Origin: Haloplanus sp.
GTDB taxonomy: Archaea; Halobacteriota; Halobacteria; Halobacteriales; Haloferacaceae
Direction: 5' to 3'
NCBI RefSeq assembly: GCF_028275055.1
Contig: NZ_JAQCNJ010000088.1
Location: forward strand, 1 to 36,056
DNA: 36,056 bases
Shown here: positions 25,400-33,946 of the stretch, piece after piece
How the letters are laid out: every line of letters starts with the position of its first letter
Position numbering within the stretch: position 1 is the stretch's first letter
The notes under the pieces: model-generated
Databases searched by the model: none
What the model saw: only the letters and a program-made list of their open reading frames with translations
What the model was told of the DNA's origin: nothing
Translations under genes and position numbers: made by a program

Positions 25400-26821
25400 A
25401 TGGTTGTCGGAGACGTGACCACCGGCACGGACGTACTGGTCGTTGGCGCGGGTCCTGGCGGCTACGTCGCCGCCATCCGCGCCACACAGCGTGGTCTCGA
25501 CGTGACACTGGTCGAACGCGACGCCTACGGCGGGGTGTGTCTCAACCGCGGCTGTATCCCATCGAAGGCGTACATCACGGCCACCGACATCGCCCACGAC
25601 GCCGCGACGGCGGAGGAGATGGGGATCCACGCCGACCCGGCGGTCGACCTCGCGGCGATGTGTGGGTGGAAAGACGATGTCGTCGACCGCCTGACCGGTG
25701 GGGTCCAGAAGCTGTGTAAGGCAAACGGTGTGCGCCTCGTGGAGGGGACCGCAGGGTTCCTCGACGAGGAGACGGTCCGGGTCGAACGCGACGGCGACCG
25801 GGAAGCCGAAACGATCAGTTTCGAACGCTGCATCGTCGCGACTGGGAGCCGGCCGGTCGAACTGCCCGGGCTTCCCTTCGGGGACGACCCGATCCTCGAC
25901 TCGGCGGCCGTTCTCGACCTCGAAACCGTCCCCGACCGCCTCGTCGTCGTGGGCGCGGGGTACATCGGGATGGAGTTGTCGACGGTGTTCGCCAAACTCG
26001 GGAGCGACGTGACCGTGATCGAGACGCTGGACGACGTTCTTCCGGGGTACGAGGACGACGTGGCGCGGGTCGTCCGACGGCGGGCCGAAAACCTCGGCAT
26101 CGACTTCGCCTTCGGTGAGGGGGCGACCGGGTGGCACGAGAGCGCCGACGGCGGGGTCGTCGTCACGACGGAGACAGCGGGGGGCGAGGGGTCGACACAC
26201 CCCGCGGACCGGGTGCTCGTCGCGGTCGGGCGTGATCCCGTGACCGACACGCTCAACGCCGAAAACGCGGGGCTCGAACCGACCGACGACGGCTTCTTCG
26301 AGACCGACGAGCGGTGTCGGACCGACGTGGACGGGATCTACGCCGTCGGGGACGTGGCGGGCGAACCGATGCTCGCCCACGCGGCGTCGGCGGAGGGGCT
26401 TGTCGCCGCCGAGGCCGTCGCCGGCGACGCGTCTGCCCTCAACACGGGGGCGGTGCCGGCGGCGGTGTTCACCGATCCCGAGATCGCGACGGTCGGGCTG
26501 ACGGAAGCCGAGGCGCGGGAGGTGGGGTTCGATCCGGCCGTCGGGGAGATGCCGTTCACCGCCAGTGGGCGCGCGCTGACGAGGGGTGAAACCGACGGGT
26601 TCGTCCGGGTGGTCGCGGACGCGGATGGGGTTGTCCGCGGGGCACAGATCGTCGGCCCGGAGGCGTCGGAACTCATCGCGGAACTCACCCTCGCAGTTGA
26701 GATGGGAGCGACGTTGGAGGACGTGGCGGCGACGACGCACACCCACCCGACGTTGTCCGAGGCGGTGATGGAGGCCGCGGAGAACGTGCGCGGGCAGGCG
26801 ATTCACACACTGAACCGGTAG
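25400..26821 (+). CDS. lpdA: Dihydrolipoyl dehydrogenase
   Basis: FAD flavoprotein (E3, or L protein of glycine cleavage) that reoxidises dihydrolipoyl groups with NAD+. The 473 residues have an FAD-binding VVGAGPGGYVAA (14-25), redox disulfide GGVCLNRGC with C47 and C52, an NAD-binding VVGAGYIGMEL, the second FAD motif IYAVGDVAGEPMLAH, and a C-terminal THTHPTLSEAV holding the catalytic His-Glu. No E1/E2 dehydrogenase genes adjoin it. With lipA and gcvP nearby, a role in glycine cleavage is a reasonable inference; it may also serve branched-chain 2-oxoacid complexes encoded elsewhere. Confidence 0.96.
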   Translation: MVVGDVTTGTDVLVVGAGPGGYVAAIRATQRGLDVTLVERDAYGGVCLNRGCIPSKAYITATDIAHDAATAEEMGIHADPAVDLAAMCGWKDDVVDRLTGGVQKLCKANGVRLVEGTAGFLDEETVRVERDGDREAETISFERCIVATGSRPVELPGLPFGDDPILDSAAVLDLETVPDRLVVVGAGYIGMELSTVFAKLGSDVTVIETLDDVLPGYEDDVARVVRRRAENLGIDFAFGEGATGWHESADGGVVVTTETAGGEGSTHPADRVLVAVGRDPVTDTLNAENAGLEPTDDGFFETDERCRTDVDGIYAVGDVAGEPMLAHAASAEGLVAAEAVAGDASALNTGAVPAAVFTDPEIATVGLTEAEAREVGFDPAVGEMPFTASGRALTRGETDGFVRVVADADGVVRGAQIVGPEASELIAELTLAVEMGATLEDVAATTHTHPTLSEAVMEAAENVRGQAIHTLNR

Positions 26822-26860
26822 TCGTCGCGGGACGAGTGTGAAATCTGAATAACACTACTG

Positions 26861-26870
26861 TTTGTTTTTC
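26861..26870 (+). terminator. T-rich tract after lpdA
   Basis: tttgtttttc lies 40 nt past the lpdA stop. Oligo-T tracts without a strong hairpin are the usual archaeal intrinsic terminators. Confidence 0.5.
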
Positions 26871-26958
26871 TCATTGGAGCTATCGGGCGCGGACGTGTCG
26901 GGAGAGTCGAACACGTTCGCCGGCGAAACGGAAGGCAGTCCTTCTTGAACAGCAAGGT

Positions 26959-26964
26959 CTAATT
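26959..26964 (+). promoter_or_regulatory. TATA-like element of the ferredoxin gene
   Basis: ctaatt is centred about 27 nt before the second of two adjacent ATG codons (26989), which supports that codon as the start. Confidence 0.5.
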
Positions 26965-26988
26965 GGGTGGGGCCGCAATGATTCTATG

Positions 26989-27378
26989 ATGCCAACGGTA
27001 GAATACCTCAATTACGAAGTACTGGATGATCACGGCTGGGAGATGGAAGACGACGACCTCTTCGAGAAGGCGGCCGACGCCGGTCTCGACGATGTCGACT
27101 ACGGGAACTTGGAGGTAAACGAGGGCGAATACGTTCTCGAAGCGGCCGAGGCCCAGGGCTACGACTGGCCCTTCTCGTGCCGTGCCGGCGCCTGTGCAAA
27201 CTGCGCGGCCATCGTCACGGAGGGTGACCTCGACATGGACATGCAACAGATCCTGTCCGACGAGGAAGTCGAGGAGAAGGACGTCCGGCTGACCTGTATC
27301 GGCAGCCCGGCGGCCGACGAGGTGCAGCTCGTCTACAACGCAAAGCACCTCGACTACCTCCAGAACCGCGTTATCTAA
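26989..27378 (+). CDS. fer: [2Fe-2S] ferredoxin, halophile plant-type
   Basis: Low-potential electron carrier that accepts electrons from pyruvate and 2-oxoglutarate:ferredoxin oxidoreductases and serves reductases. The 129 residues from [10 protein letters not shown] match the size of known haloarchaeal ferredoxins; an ATG one codon earlier (26986) would add one Met. Cluster ligands are C64, C69 and C72 (CRAGACANC) and C103 (LTCIG). The acidic insertion near the N-terminus (about 13-40, [13 protein letters not shown]) is the surface patch known from halophilic ferredoxins. It has its own promoter and a following T tract, so it is probably monocistronic. Confidence 0.96.
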   Translation: MPTVEYLNYEVLDDHGWEMEDDDLFEKAADAGLDDVDYGNLEVNEGEYVLEAAEAQGYDWPFSCRAGACANCAAIVTEGDLDMDMQQILSDEEVEEKDVRLTCIGSPAADEVQLVYNAKHLDYLQNRVI

Positions 27379-27408
27379 CGCCGGCACCGATTCCGGTCAG
27401 CCCACTCG

Positions 27409-27414
27409 TTTTTT
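27409..27414 (+). terminator. T6 tract after ferredoxin
   Basis: A run of six T residues 31 nt after the ferredoxin stop, following a GC-rich stretch, fits an archaeal oligo-T terminator. Confidence 0.5.
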
Positions 27415-27452
27415 GATATCGTCGCCCGGCAGACGCGTCACCGAGCCGGAAG

Positions 27453-27460
27453 CTCTAATC
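27453..27460 (+). promoter_or_regulatory. TATA-like element of the prepilin peptidase gene
   Basis: ctctaatc is centred about 28 nt before the ATG at 27484. Confidence 0.5.
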
Positions 27461-27483
27461 GTCACCGTCTCCCGTACCCGACA

Positions 27484-28482
27484 ATGCTTGCGGAGCCGAC
27501 AGACCTGTTGCGATTGATCGCGGTCCCGGCCTTTGGCTGGGCCGCCTGGCGTGACGTTCGGACCCGTCGGTTGCCGAACCGGCTGTGGTATCCGCTGCTC
27601 GCAGTCGGACTGGTCGCGCTCCTGTGGGATATCGGTCGTCTCCTGCCGGTCTCGGGGGTCGATGACCGTCTCGTTCTCGTCCGCGTTGGGGTGAGCCTGT
27701 TCGTTATCGTCCCACTGTCGTACGGACTGTGGTGGCTGGGCGGGTTCGGCGGCGCGGACGCCAAGGCGCTGATGACGCTCGCGCTCCTGTTTCCGACCTA
27801 CCCCGTCTACTACCTCCCGTGGAGCGCCTATCCGCGGATCGAGACGACCCTCGGCGTGTTCTCGATGACGATTCTGACCAACGCCGTTCTCGTCGGCGTT
27901 GGCTACCCCTGCTATCTCGGCGTCCGCAACGCCGTCCGTGGCGACCGGTCGCGGCTCATGTTTCTCGGCCGCCGGGTCGACGTGGCGGCGCTCCCGAGCG
28001 AACACGGCCGCCTGTTCGAAAACGGGTCGGGTTACACCCGGAGCGGGTTGGATCTGGATGCCCTCCGGATGTACCTACGGTGGCGGGGGACGACGTTTGC
28101 GTCGCTTCGGGCGGCCCCGGCGGCCCACCGCGACCCCGGGACCGTCGGGGAGACGGACGATCCGACGGACGGGGCGGTCGACGACGACGGCCGGGAGCGT
28201 GGCGCGTCGGGCAACCCGGCGGCCGATGATTGTGGTGTCGACCCGGACGCCGAGTTCGACGACCCGTGGGCCGCCGAGCGGTTTCTCGACGAGATCGACG
28301 GGAGCGCCTACGGAACGACCCCGGAAAAACTACGGGAGGGATTGTGCGTCGTGACGACCGAGGAGACGGTGTGGCTCTCGCCGGGGATTCCCTTTATCGT
28401 CCCCGTGTTTTTGGGACTGTGTGTCGCGCTGACCTACGGCGACCTGCTCTTTGCGTTGCTACTGGCGGCTGGGATGGTCTGA
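27484..28482 (+). CDS. pibD: A24-family prepilin/prearchaellin peptidase
   Basis: Membrane aspartic protease that trims class III signal peptides of pilins and archaellins. The 332 residues carry the two catalytic Asp sites: Asp24 in AWRDVRTRRLPN and Asp92 in GGADAK. Hydrophobic segments are near 10-22, 36-52, 66-86, 95-112 and 122-145, and a last one is close to the C-terminus (about 305-328). Between them lies a long soluble acidic region (about 150-300) with a low-complexity Asp/Gly part (190-240). Haloarchaeal PibD has this internal extension. No pilin or archaellin genes are in the window, so it is a stand-alone housekeeping copy. Confidence 0.92.
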   Translation: MLAEPTDLLRLIAVPAFGWAAWRDVRTRRLPNRLWYPLLAVGLVALLWDIGRLLPVSGVDDRLVLVRVGVSLFVIVPLSYGLWWLGGFGGADAKALMTLALLFPTYPVYYLPWSAYPRIETTLGVFSMTILTNAVLVGVGYPCYLGVRNAVRGDRSRLMFLGRRVDVAALPSEHGRLFENGSGYTRSGLDLDALRMYLRWRGTTFASLRAAPAAHRDPGTVGETDDPTDGAVDDDGRERGASGNPAADDCGVDPDAEFDDPWAAERFLDEIDGSAYGTTPEKLREGLCVVTTEETVWLSPGIPFIVPVFLGLCVALTYGDLLFALLLAAGMV

Positions 28483-28491
28483 CCGCACAGG

Positions 28492-29012
28492 CTACTCCGT
28501 CTCGAACCCCAATCGGTCCATGCATTTCGGGAGGCGGGAGCCAGGGGCAACCGTCAGCTCGTTAGGGTCGTACGCGACGAGGCCAACGTCGGCCAACACC
28601 GGCAGGTCGACGTAATGGAGAGTGGCCTGGAGCGTGCGGTCTCGGTCGTCGGCGCGTCGGGGCGGAGCCTGCCGGTGCAGGTCAGTCGCAGGTTCCGAGA
28701 GGGCGAGGCGGTCCGGTTGGCCAGCGACGACCGACAGGATATCCCGCCGTCGCGGCCGCGCCAGGAGGACGCTCGCGGCGTCCCACGACGGGTGGCCGGG
28801 GGTTTGCAGATCGGGAGGGGAGAATCGCTCGGCAGTCAGCGGAAGCGGATCGGCGATGAGATACCCCTCCGGGCGGCGCTCAACCCATCCCGCCGCGACC
28901 AGTTTCGGGAGGCAACGGTGGGTGGGGTCAGCCAGAAGCTCCGGACGGTCCTGAGCGGGGAGGGGTCATCACCGTCCTGGGCGAGGCGGGGTCGGAGTTC
29001 ACCAAATCCCAT
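28492..29012 (-). pseudogene. Frameshifted haloarchaeal winged-helix regulator (DUF7344-like)
   Basis: Two minus-strand frames join into one protein. From ATG 29012-29010 the frame reads [16 protein letters not shown]. From about 28965 to the stop at 28494-28492 a different frame reads [20 protein letters not shown], then [10 protein letters not shown] and [18 protein letters not shown], ending GFETE. One extra C in the minus-strand run ccccctccc-type tract (plus strand ggggagggg, 28957-28965) would restore a continuous frame of about 173 codons. RRRDIL and [15 protein letters not shown] are typical of the haloarchaeal DUF7344 winged helix, a putative transcription factor family (recalled, not searched). 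It is convergent with pibD. This may be a genuine pseudogene, a sequencing error or a switchable tract. Confidence 0.7.
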
Positions 29013-29090
29013 AGTTTCGTCGACGGAGCCGATGGTCGTGGCTTCCGATATCGGCCGGCCAGAACACACAGCCCACGCCGGCGACACAAG

Positions 29091-29098
29091 ACCTATCG
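29091..29098 (+). promoter_or_regulatory. TATA-like element of hisI
   Basis: acctatcg is centred about 28 nt before the hisI ATG at 29122. Confidence 0.4.
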
Positions 29099-29121
29099 GC
29101 GGGAAACACGGAAGAGCGGGC

Positions 29122-29508
29122 ATGACCGCCGACGTGGATTTCGGGGATGACGGCCTCGTGCCCGCCGTTGCACAGGACACAAACTCCGGCGAGGTGCTGA
29201 TGATGGCGTACGTCTCACCGGCCGCCCTCGAGCGCACCCGGGAGACGGGCCGTGCACACTACTACTCGCGGAGCCGCGACGAACTCTGGGAGAAGGGAGC
29301 GACAAGCGGCCATACGCAAGCGGTACGAGAGGTCCGGATCGACTGCGACGGCGACGCCCTCCTCTATCTGGTCGAGCAGGCGGGCGGGGCGTGTCACACC
29401 GGGTACCACTCCTGTTTCTACCGGACCATCGACGACGAGACGGTCGGCGAACGGGTGTTCGACCCTGACGAGGCGTACGGAGACGGGGACGGGGATGGGA
29501 ACGGATGA
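29122..29508 (+). CDS. hisI: Phosphoribosyl-AMP cyclohydrolase
   Basis: Third step of histidine synthesis: opens the adenine ring of PR-AMP. The 128 residues include [26 protein letters not shown], the metal-binding DCDGDALL, and the zinc ligands in [12 protein letters not shown]. Start at [11 protein letters not shown]; the frame is open upstream but that region overlaps the frameshifted regulator on the other strand. It is the single-domain form without fused PR-ATP pyrophosphatase (HisE). It ends in an Asp/Gly-rich tail and its TGA overlaps the ATG of the next gene. Confidence 0.95.
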   Translation: MTADVDFGDDGLVPAVAQDTNSGEVLMMAYVSPAALERTRETGRAHYYSRSRDELWEKGATSGHTQAVREVRIDCDGDALLYLVEQAGGACHTGYHSCFYRTIDDETVGERVFDPDEAYGDGDGDGNG

Positions 29509-30659
29509 AGCGAGCCGAACCCGACGGCGACGCCGGCGCCGACCCGGACGACCCCGACCCCGCGGCGGCGCTTCGGGCAGCACGGACGGCGGCCGCCGAC
29601 GCCCACGCGGCCGTCGAGGACCACGGCGAGAAGCGCCTGAACGAGGTCCAGACGGCGTACCGTGAGGCGACGGACCTGCTCGACCGGTACGAGGGACGGG
29701 CGACCGGAACCGGCGACTTTGCCGCGTTCGTCGAGTTTCAGGAGGCGTTTGTCGAACTCGTCGAGGGGTTGGACGACGACCTGCCGGCCCGCGACGCCTT
29801 CGAGGCGGCCAACGATATCCTCGATCAGCGTCGGCTCAGCGAGACCGACTTCGACCGCGCCCGCGAGGCACTCGATCCGGCGGCAGACCGGATCGGCCTG
29901 CTCTCGGATCGGGCGGCGGCAGACGAACAACTGGAGACAGCCCGCCGCGACGCCCGCCGACGGCTCCGCGACCTATCCGACCGGATCGAGTATTTGGAGC
30001 GACTGCAACGGCTCGGCGAGGCCGACCTCGCGGCGCCAGTCGAACGTCTGCGCGACCCCGTCGAGTCGTACAACGACGCGGTCGAGTCCGCGTGGACGGC
30101 GTTCAGGCGGGAGGCGAGCGCCCGAGAGGTGTTCCGTGTCGTCGAGGCGAGCGGGGCGTATCCACTCGCCGCGTTCCGTCAGCCGCCGTCGGAGCTCCAG
30201 GAGTATGTGGCGACGTATACGGCCGGCGAGGAGTCGATACCGACGCTGCTGAAGTACGCCGACTACTCGTCGTCGAAGCTCTCACACTACGTCGACGACC
30301 CCGGGGCGCTCCGGACGCGTGTCGCGACCCACCGGACGTATCTCGAACGCCTCGACGCCAGCCCGCTGACGGTCGAGTGGCCGCCGCCAACGGCGGGGGC
30401 GCTCAGACACCGCGCCGAGGAACTCGTCTCGGTCACGGCCCGGTTCGCCCCCGAGGCGGTCGTCGCCGCGGCGCGGCGGCTTCGGACCCTCCCCGACGAG
30501 GTGGCGTACGACCGTCTCCGGGAGTCGGCGATGGCCCGTGACGAACTGGACAAAGCGGAGCGTGAGCGGTTGGCCGAGAAAGCGGTCGGATCGGAACTGG
30601 ACGAGGCGCGAGCGGAGCGAGAACGGCTGGAGGCGGCACTCTCCGGGTCCGGGGATTAG
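29505..30659 (+). CDS. Haloarchaeal coiled-coil protein of unknown function (DUF7118-like)
   Basis: 384 residues, cytosolic, very rich in Glu, Arg, Ala and Asp and largely helical. Long coiled coils are likely around 20-60, 130-215 and 345-384 ([20 protein letters not shown]). A less charged middle part (about 225-300) contains [22 protein letters not shown]. No enzyme motif, membrane segment or metal site is visible. From memory it resembles a haloarchaea-only family, DUF7118. Its ATG overlaps the hisI stop (ATGA), so it is translated with hisI. The role is unknown; the link to histidine synthesis may be only positional. It ends tail to tail with glmM, the stop codons overlapping. Confidence 0.8.
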   Translation: MKRAEPDGDAGADPDDPDPAAALRAARTAAADAHAAVEDHGEKRLNEVQTAYREATDLLDRYEGRATGTGDFAAFVEFQEAFVELVEGLDDDLPARDAFEAANDILDQRRLSETDFDRAREALDPAADRIGLLSDRAAADEQLETARRDARRRLRDLSDRIEYLERLQRLGEADLAAPVERLRDPVESYNDAVESAWTAFRREASAREVFRVVEASGAYPLAAFRQPPSELQEYVATYTAGEESIPTLLKYADYSSSKLSHYVDDPGALRTRVATHRTYLERLDASPLTVEWPPPTAGALRHRAEELVSVTARFAPEAVVAAARRLRTLPDEVAYDRLRESAMARDELDKAERERLAEKAVGSELDEARAERERLEAALSGSGD

Positions 30660-32014
30660 CGCGTCGCTTCGAGGTGTTCACGCAGGTCGGCCGCGAGGGC
30701 GGACGCACGGGTGTGATCGCGGGCCTCGGCGTAGATTCGGATCTTCGGTTCGGTGCCGCTCTGGCGGACGAGCGCCCACGCGTCGCCGTAGTCGAGGCGG
30801 TAGCCGTCGGTCGTGTCTATGTCGGCGTCCGCGTCGCGGGCGTAGGCCGCGGCAGCGTCGAGGAGGGCGTCGAGTTCGTCGCCGTCGTAGGTGACGTTCT
30901 CGCGGACGAGGTGGTAGTCGGTGTAGGGGGCGACCACCTCGCTCACCGGGGCATCGGCGTCCGCGAGGCGTTCGAGAAACTTCGCCGCCGTGTACGCGCC
31001 GTCGCGGGTCAGACGATAATCGGAAAAGAAGACGCCGCCGTTTCCCTCGCCGGCGACCGGAACGTGCTCGCCGGCCCGGCGGCGCTCGCGAATCCGCGTC
31101 ACGATGTGGGCCGATCCGATGGGTGTGAGGTCGAGCGCCGCACCGGCGGCGTCGACCACGTCGACCAGCCGTTGGGAGACGTTGACCGCGGCGACGACAA
31201 CGTCGTTCGTGCCGACCGCTGCGTCCACGAGCGCCGCGAGCGAGGCGTCGCCGTCGACGACCTCGCCGCGTTCGTCGACAAAGATGGCGCGGTCGGCGTC
31301 GCCGTCGTGAGCGATGCCCACGTCGGCGTCGGTTGTCCGGACGAGTCGGCGGAGGTCGTCGAGGTTCTCGGCGACGGGTTCCGGGTCGCGTCCGGGGAAG
31401 CGGCCGTCTGGTTCTGCGTTGATCGTCCGGACCGCACAGCCGAGTTCGCGAAAGAGGTCGGGGGAGACAAACGCGCCCGCACCGTGGCCGGGGTCGAGGG
31501 CGACGGTCAGGTCGGCGGCGGCGATGGCGTGACGATCGACACCCGCGAGCAGATCCGCGCGGTAGTCGGCGTTGACGCCGTCGACACGCCGGACCGTCCC
31601 CACGTCGTTCCACGGCGCCGCGGGGGTGGTCCCGTTGTCGACGGCCGCCTCGACGCGTTCGTACGCGTCGACCGCGAGTTCCGTCCCGTCGTCGCCGAGA
31701 AGTTTGATCCCGTTGTACCGCGGGGGGTTGTGGGAGGCGGTGAGGTGGACAACCGGAACGCCCTCCGTCTCGCAGTAGTACGCGGCACCGGGCGTGGGGA
31801 CGACCCCGAGTCGATCCACGTCGACGCCGGCGCTCGCGGCGGTGCCCGCGACAACGTTCGCGAACGGGCCTCCGGAGAGTCGGGTGTCTCGTGCGACGGC
31901 GATGCGGTCGGTGTCCCAGACGGCCGCGGCGGCGCTTGCGACCCGGCGGACGAGATCAGGGGTGAACTCCTCGCCGACGACCCCGCGTGTGCCGCTGGAC
32001 CCGAACAGTTGCAT
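30656..32014 (-). CDS. glmM: Phosphoglucosamine mutase / phosphomannomutase family
   Basis: Alpha-D-phosphohexomutase moving phosphate between C6 and C1 of a sugar, for UDP-GlcNAc or related precursors. The 452 residues carry the four family sites: active Ser94 in LTASHNPP (91-98), metal loop DGDADR (237-242), sugar loop GEGNGG (322-327) and phosphate loop RQSGTEPKIR (417-426). The short N-terminus MQLFGSSGTRG is the archaeal GlmM type. Substrate preference between glucosamine-P, glucose-P and mannose-P is not settled by sequence alone. It is divergent from hisA across 100 nt. Confidence 0.92.
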   Translation of the reverse strand: MQLFGSSGTRGVVGEEFTPDLVRRVASAAAAVWDTDRIAVARDTRLSGGPFANVVAGTAASAGVDVDRLGVVPTPGAAYYCETEGVPVVHLTASHNPPRYNGIKLLGDDGTELAVDAYERVEAAVDNGTTPAAPWNDVGTVRRVDGVNADYRADLLAGVDRHAIAAADLTVALDPGHGAGAFVSPDLFRELGCAVRTINAEPDGRFPGRDPEPVAENLDDLRRLVRTTDADVGIAHDGDADRAIFVDERGEVVDGDASLAALVDAAVGTNDVVVAAVNVSQRLVDVVDAAGAALDLTPIGSAHIVTRIRERRRAGEHVPVAGEGNGGVFFSDYRLTRDGAYTAAKFLERLADADAPVSEVVAPYTDYHLVRENVTYDGDELDALLDAAAAYARDADADIDTTDGYRLDYGDAWALVRQSGTEPKIRIYAEARDHTRASALAADLREHLEATR

Positions 32015-32083
32015 CGACCGAGCGTCGTCGCCCGGGGCACAAATCCGTTGCGACCGCGAGTCGTGGCCTCGCCGCGGTCGGAG

Positions 32084-32091
32084 GCTTTAGG
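32084..32091 (+). promoter_or_regulatory. TATA-like element of hisA
   Basis: gctttagg is centred about 27 nt before the hisA ATG at 32115. Confidence 0.45.
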
Positions 32092-32114
32092 CCGCCGCCC
32101 CGCCCACGCCCGTT

Positions 32115-32837
32115 ATGACGCAGTTCCCCGAGTTCGAGGTCGTTCCCGCGGTCGACATGCAGGACGGCGAGGCGGTGCAGTTGGTGCAGGGCGAGCGCGG
32201 AACTGAGACGCGCTACGGCGACCCGGTCGACGCCGCGCGGCGGTGGGTCGACGCCGGCGCGCGTGCGCTTCACCTCGTCGACCTCGACGGGGCCTTCGAG
32301 GGCGAACGGGCGAACGCCGCGGCGGTCGAGGCGGTCGTCGACGCGGTGGACGTTCCGGTCCAACTCGGCGGCGGTATCCGCACCGTCGATGACGCGGTGA
32401 GGCTCAGAGACCGGGGTGTCGACCGCGTGATCCTCGGAACTGCGGCGGTCCAGCGCCCTGACATCGTCGCCGAGATCAGCGAGAAGCGCCCGGAGAGCGT
32501 GATCGTGAGCCTCGACGCGAAAGGCGACGAGGTTGTCGTCTCTGGGTGGACGGAGGGGACCGGTCTCGACCCCGTCGAGGCCGCACGGCGGTACGCCGAT
32601 CTGGGTGCGGCGGCGATTCTCTTTACCGACGTCGACGTCGAGGGGAAGCTGTCGGGGGTGCGGGTCGGGCGTATCGAGCGACTCGTCGATGCCGTGGACG
32701 TACCGGTAATCGCGAGCGGCGGCGTTGCCACCCTCGACGACGTGCGCGCCTGCCGCGATGCGGGGGCGGCGGCGGTAGTCGTCGGCACCGCGTTGTACGA
32801 GGGCGCGTTCACCCTCGACACGGCGATGAACGTCTGA
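32115..32837 (+). CDS. hisA: ProFAR isomerase (phosphoribosylformimino-AICAR-P isomerase)
   Basis: Fourth step of histidine synthesis, an Amadori rearrangement of ProFAR to PRFAR. The 240 residues form a single (beta/alpha)8 barrel with two half-barrel phosphate sites: VPVQLGGGIRT in the N half and VPVIASGGVATLDD in the C half. Catalytic Asp residues are in VVPAVDMQDG and in SLDAKGD. LHLVDLDGAFEG fits HisA rather than HisF. The gene is preceded by a TATA-like element and is not in an operon with other his genes. Confidence 0.95.
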   Translation: MTQFPEFEVVPAVDMQDGEAVQLVQGERGTETRYGDPVDAARRWVDAGARALHLVDLDGAFEGERANAAAVEAVVDAVDVPVQLGGGIRTVDDAVRLRDRGVDRVILGTAAVQRPDIVAEISEKRPESVIVSLDAKGDEVVVSGWTEGTGLDPVEAARRYADLGAAAILFTDVDVEGKLSGVRVGRIERLVDAVDVPVIASGGVATLDDVRACRDAGAAAVVVGTALYEGAFTLDTAMNV

Positions 32838-32989
32838 TCGGCCGACCGAACGCGGGCCGCGGGACCGGATGTGCCGGGTCCGGACCGACCGGGATGACCG
32901 TAGCGTCCCGGCACGCATCCGGTACCGACCTCGAAAGTAGGCTCATCACCCCCGCCGAGGAGGTGTACGTGCCGGAGGATGGTCACCAC

Positions 32990-33331
32990 ATGTCTCTAAA
33001 ACGAACGTCGGAGGACGGAGTGCTCCACACGGTGGCGGGAATCACGGGCGTCGGCTGGACCGGATCGGTGCTCGGCTATCTGGGGACGGCCGTCGGCTAC
33101 GGGAGCCCGGGAAACCCGCAGTCGTTTCTGTATCTCGGGGGGGTTCTGTTCGTGGCGACGGTCGGTCTCGACCGGCTCCGGGGGTGCTGTCGGAGCGAGA
33201 ACGGTCGGACTGATCGGAAGAACGGACACGCGGGACGTGGCACAATCCACTTACGCACACCCCACCAGAACCGGGTATGGACCGAACCGCCGCTCGGAGC
33301 CGTGAGACCGCCGAAACGACCATCGACCTGA
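32990..33331 (+). CDS. Possible small membrane protein overlapping hisB
   Basis: 113 residues from [13 protein letters not shown]. Two hydrophobic stretches are visible, about 11-35 ([20 protein letters not shown]) and 42-57 ([15 protein letters not shown]), followed by a basic loop (DRLRG, then [12 protein letters not shown]). Purine-rich ggagg runs occur within 35 nt upstream. An in-frame ATG at 32894 would add 32 residues. The 3' end overlaps the first 55 nt of hisB in another frame, which is unusual and suggests the last third may not be meaningful. The amphipathic composition with clear hydrophobic blocks argues for a gene; no family was recognised. Confidence 0.45.
   Translation: MSLKRTSEDGVLHTVAGITGVGWTGSVLGYLGTAVGYGSPGNPQSFLYLGGVLFVATVGLDRLRGCCRSENGRTDRKNGHAGRGTIHLRTPHQNRVWTEPPLGAVRPPKRPST
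33249..33255 (+). promoter_or_regulatory. TATA-like element of hisB
   Basis: acttacg is centred 25 nt before the hisB ATG. It lies inside the 3' part of the small upstream ORF. Confidence 0.45.
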
Positions 33332-33861
33332 CGCTCGACGTGGACGGCGATGGCGACGCCCGCGTCGACACCGGCATCGGCTTCTTCGATCATATGCTCG
33401 AATCCTTCGCCAAGCACGGCCTGTTCGACCTCACCGTGGAGTGTGACGGCGACCTGAATATCGACGACCACCACACCGTCGAGGACGTTGCGCTCGTTCT
33501 CGGGGCGGCGTTCGAGGATGCCCTCGGCGACAAGCGGGGAATCCGCCGGTTCGCCGACCGGCGCGTCCCCCTCGATGAGGCGGTCGCGAGCGTCGTGGTC
33601 GACGTGAGCGGCCGACCGTTGTTTCGGTTCGACGGCGAGTTCTCCGAGGAACGCGTCGGCGACTTCACGAGCGTCATGGCGCGCCACTTCGCGCGCTCGC
33701 TCGCGACGGAGGCGGGACTCACGTGCCACGCCCAGGTGACGGGCGAGAACGCCCACCACGAGGTCGAGGCGCTGTTCAAATCCCTTGCGCGTTGTCTCGA
33801 CGACGCAACGCGGATCGACGAGCGGCGGTCCGACACGCCGAGTACGAAAGGCGAACTCTGA
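33277..33861 (+). CDS. hisB: Imidazoleglycerol-phosphate dehydratase
   Basis: Sixth step of histidine synthesis, a Mn-dependent dehydration. The 194 residues are the monofunctional archaeal form without the phosphatase domain. Two internal repeats carry the metal-binding His clusters: [14 protein letters not shown] and DDHHTVEDV in the N half, and [11 protein letters not shown] and [14 protein letters not shown] in the C half. The start at [16 protein letters not shown] matches the family N-terminus and a TATA element 25 nt upstream. The tail ([14 protein letters not shown]) is typical of the family's basic/polar end. Confidence 0.95.
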   Translation: MDRTAARSRETAETTIDLTLDVDGDGDARVDTGIGFFDHMLESFAKHGLFDLTVECDGDLNIDDHHTVEDVALVLGAAFEDALGDKRGIRRFADRRVPLDEAVASVVVDVSGRPLFRFDGEFSEERVGDFTSVMARHFARSLATEAGLTCHAQVTGENAHHEVEALFKSLARCLDDATRIDERRSDTPSTKGEL

Positions 33862-33911
33862 GGCTGGCGACCGGATACGGTGTCTGTCGTATGTTTGTTC
33901 GACGACCGTCG

Positions 33912-33942
33912 TTAACTATTTGACTACGGGCGTGAATTTGAC
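33912..33942 (+). promoter_or_regulatory. Promoter with atttgac direct repeat before the small regulator
   Basis: A TATA-like ttaactatt (33912-33920) is about 31 nt before the ATG at 33947. Two copies of atttgac (33918-33924 and 33936-33942) are spaced 18 bp apart start to start, overlapping the TATA box and the predicted start site. This arrangement would suit autoregulation. Confidence 0.4.
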
Positions 33943-33946
33943 AGGT

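Noticed and set aside
23675-26806. A minus-strand open frame of over 1000 codons opposite the transducer and lpdA
   Set aside because: It is antisense to two clear genes; its length reflects GC-biased codons that rarely create stops on the opposite strand. It is rich in Arg and His, unlike haloarchaeal proteins.
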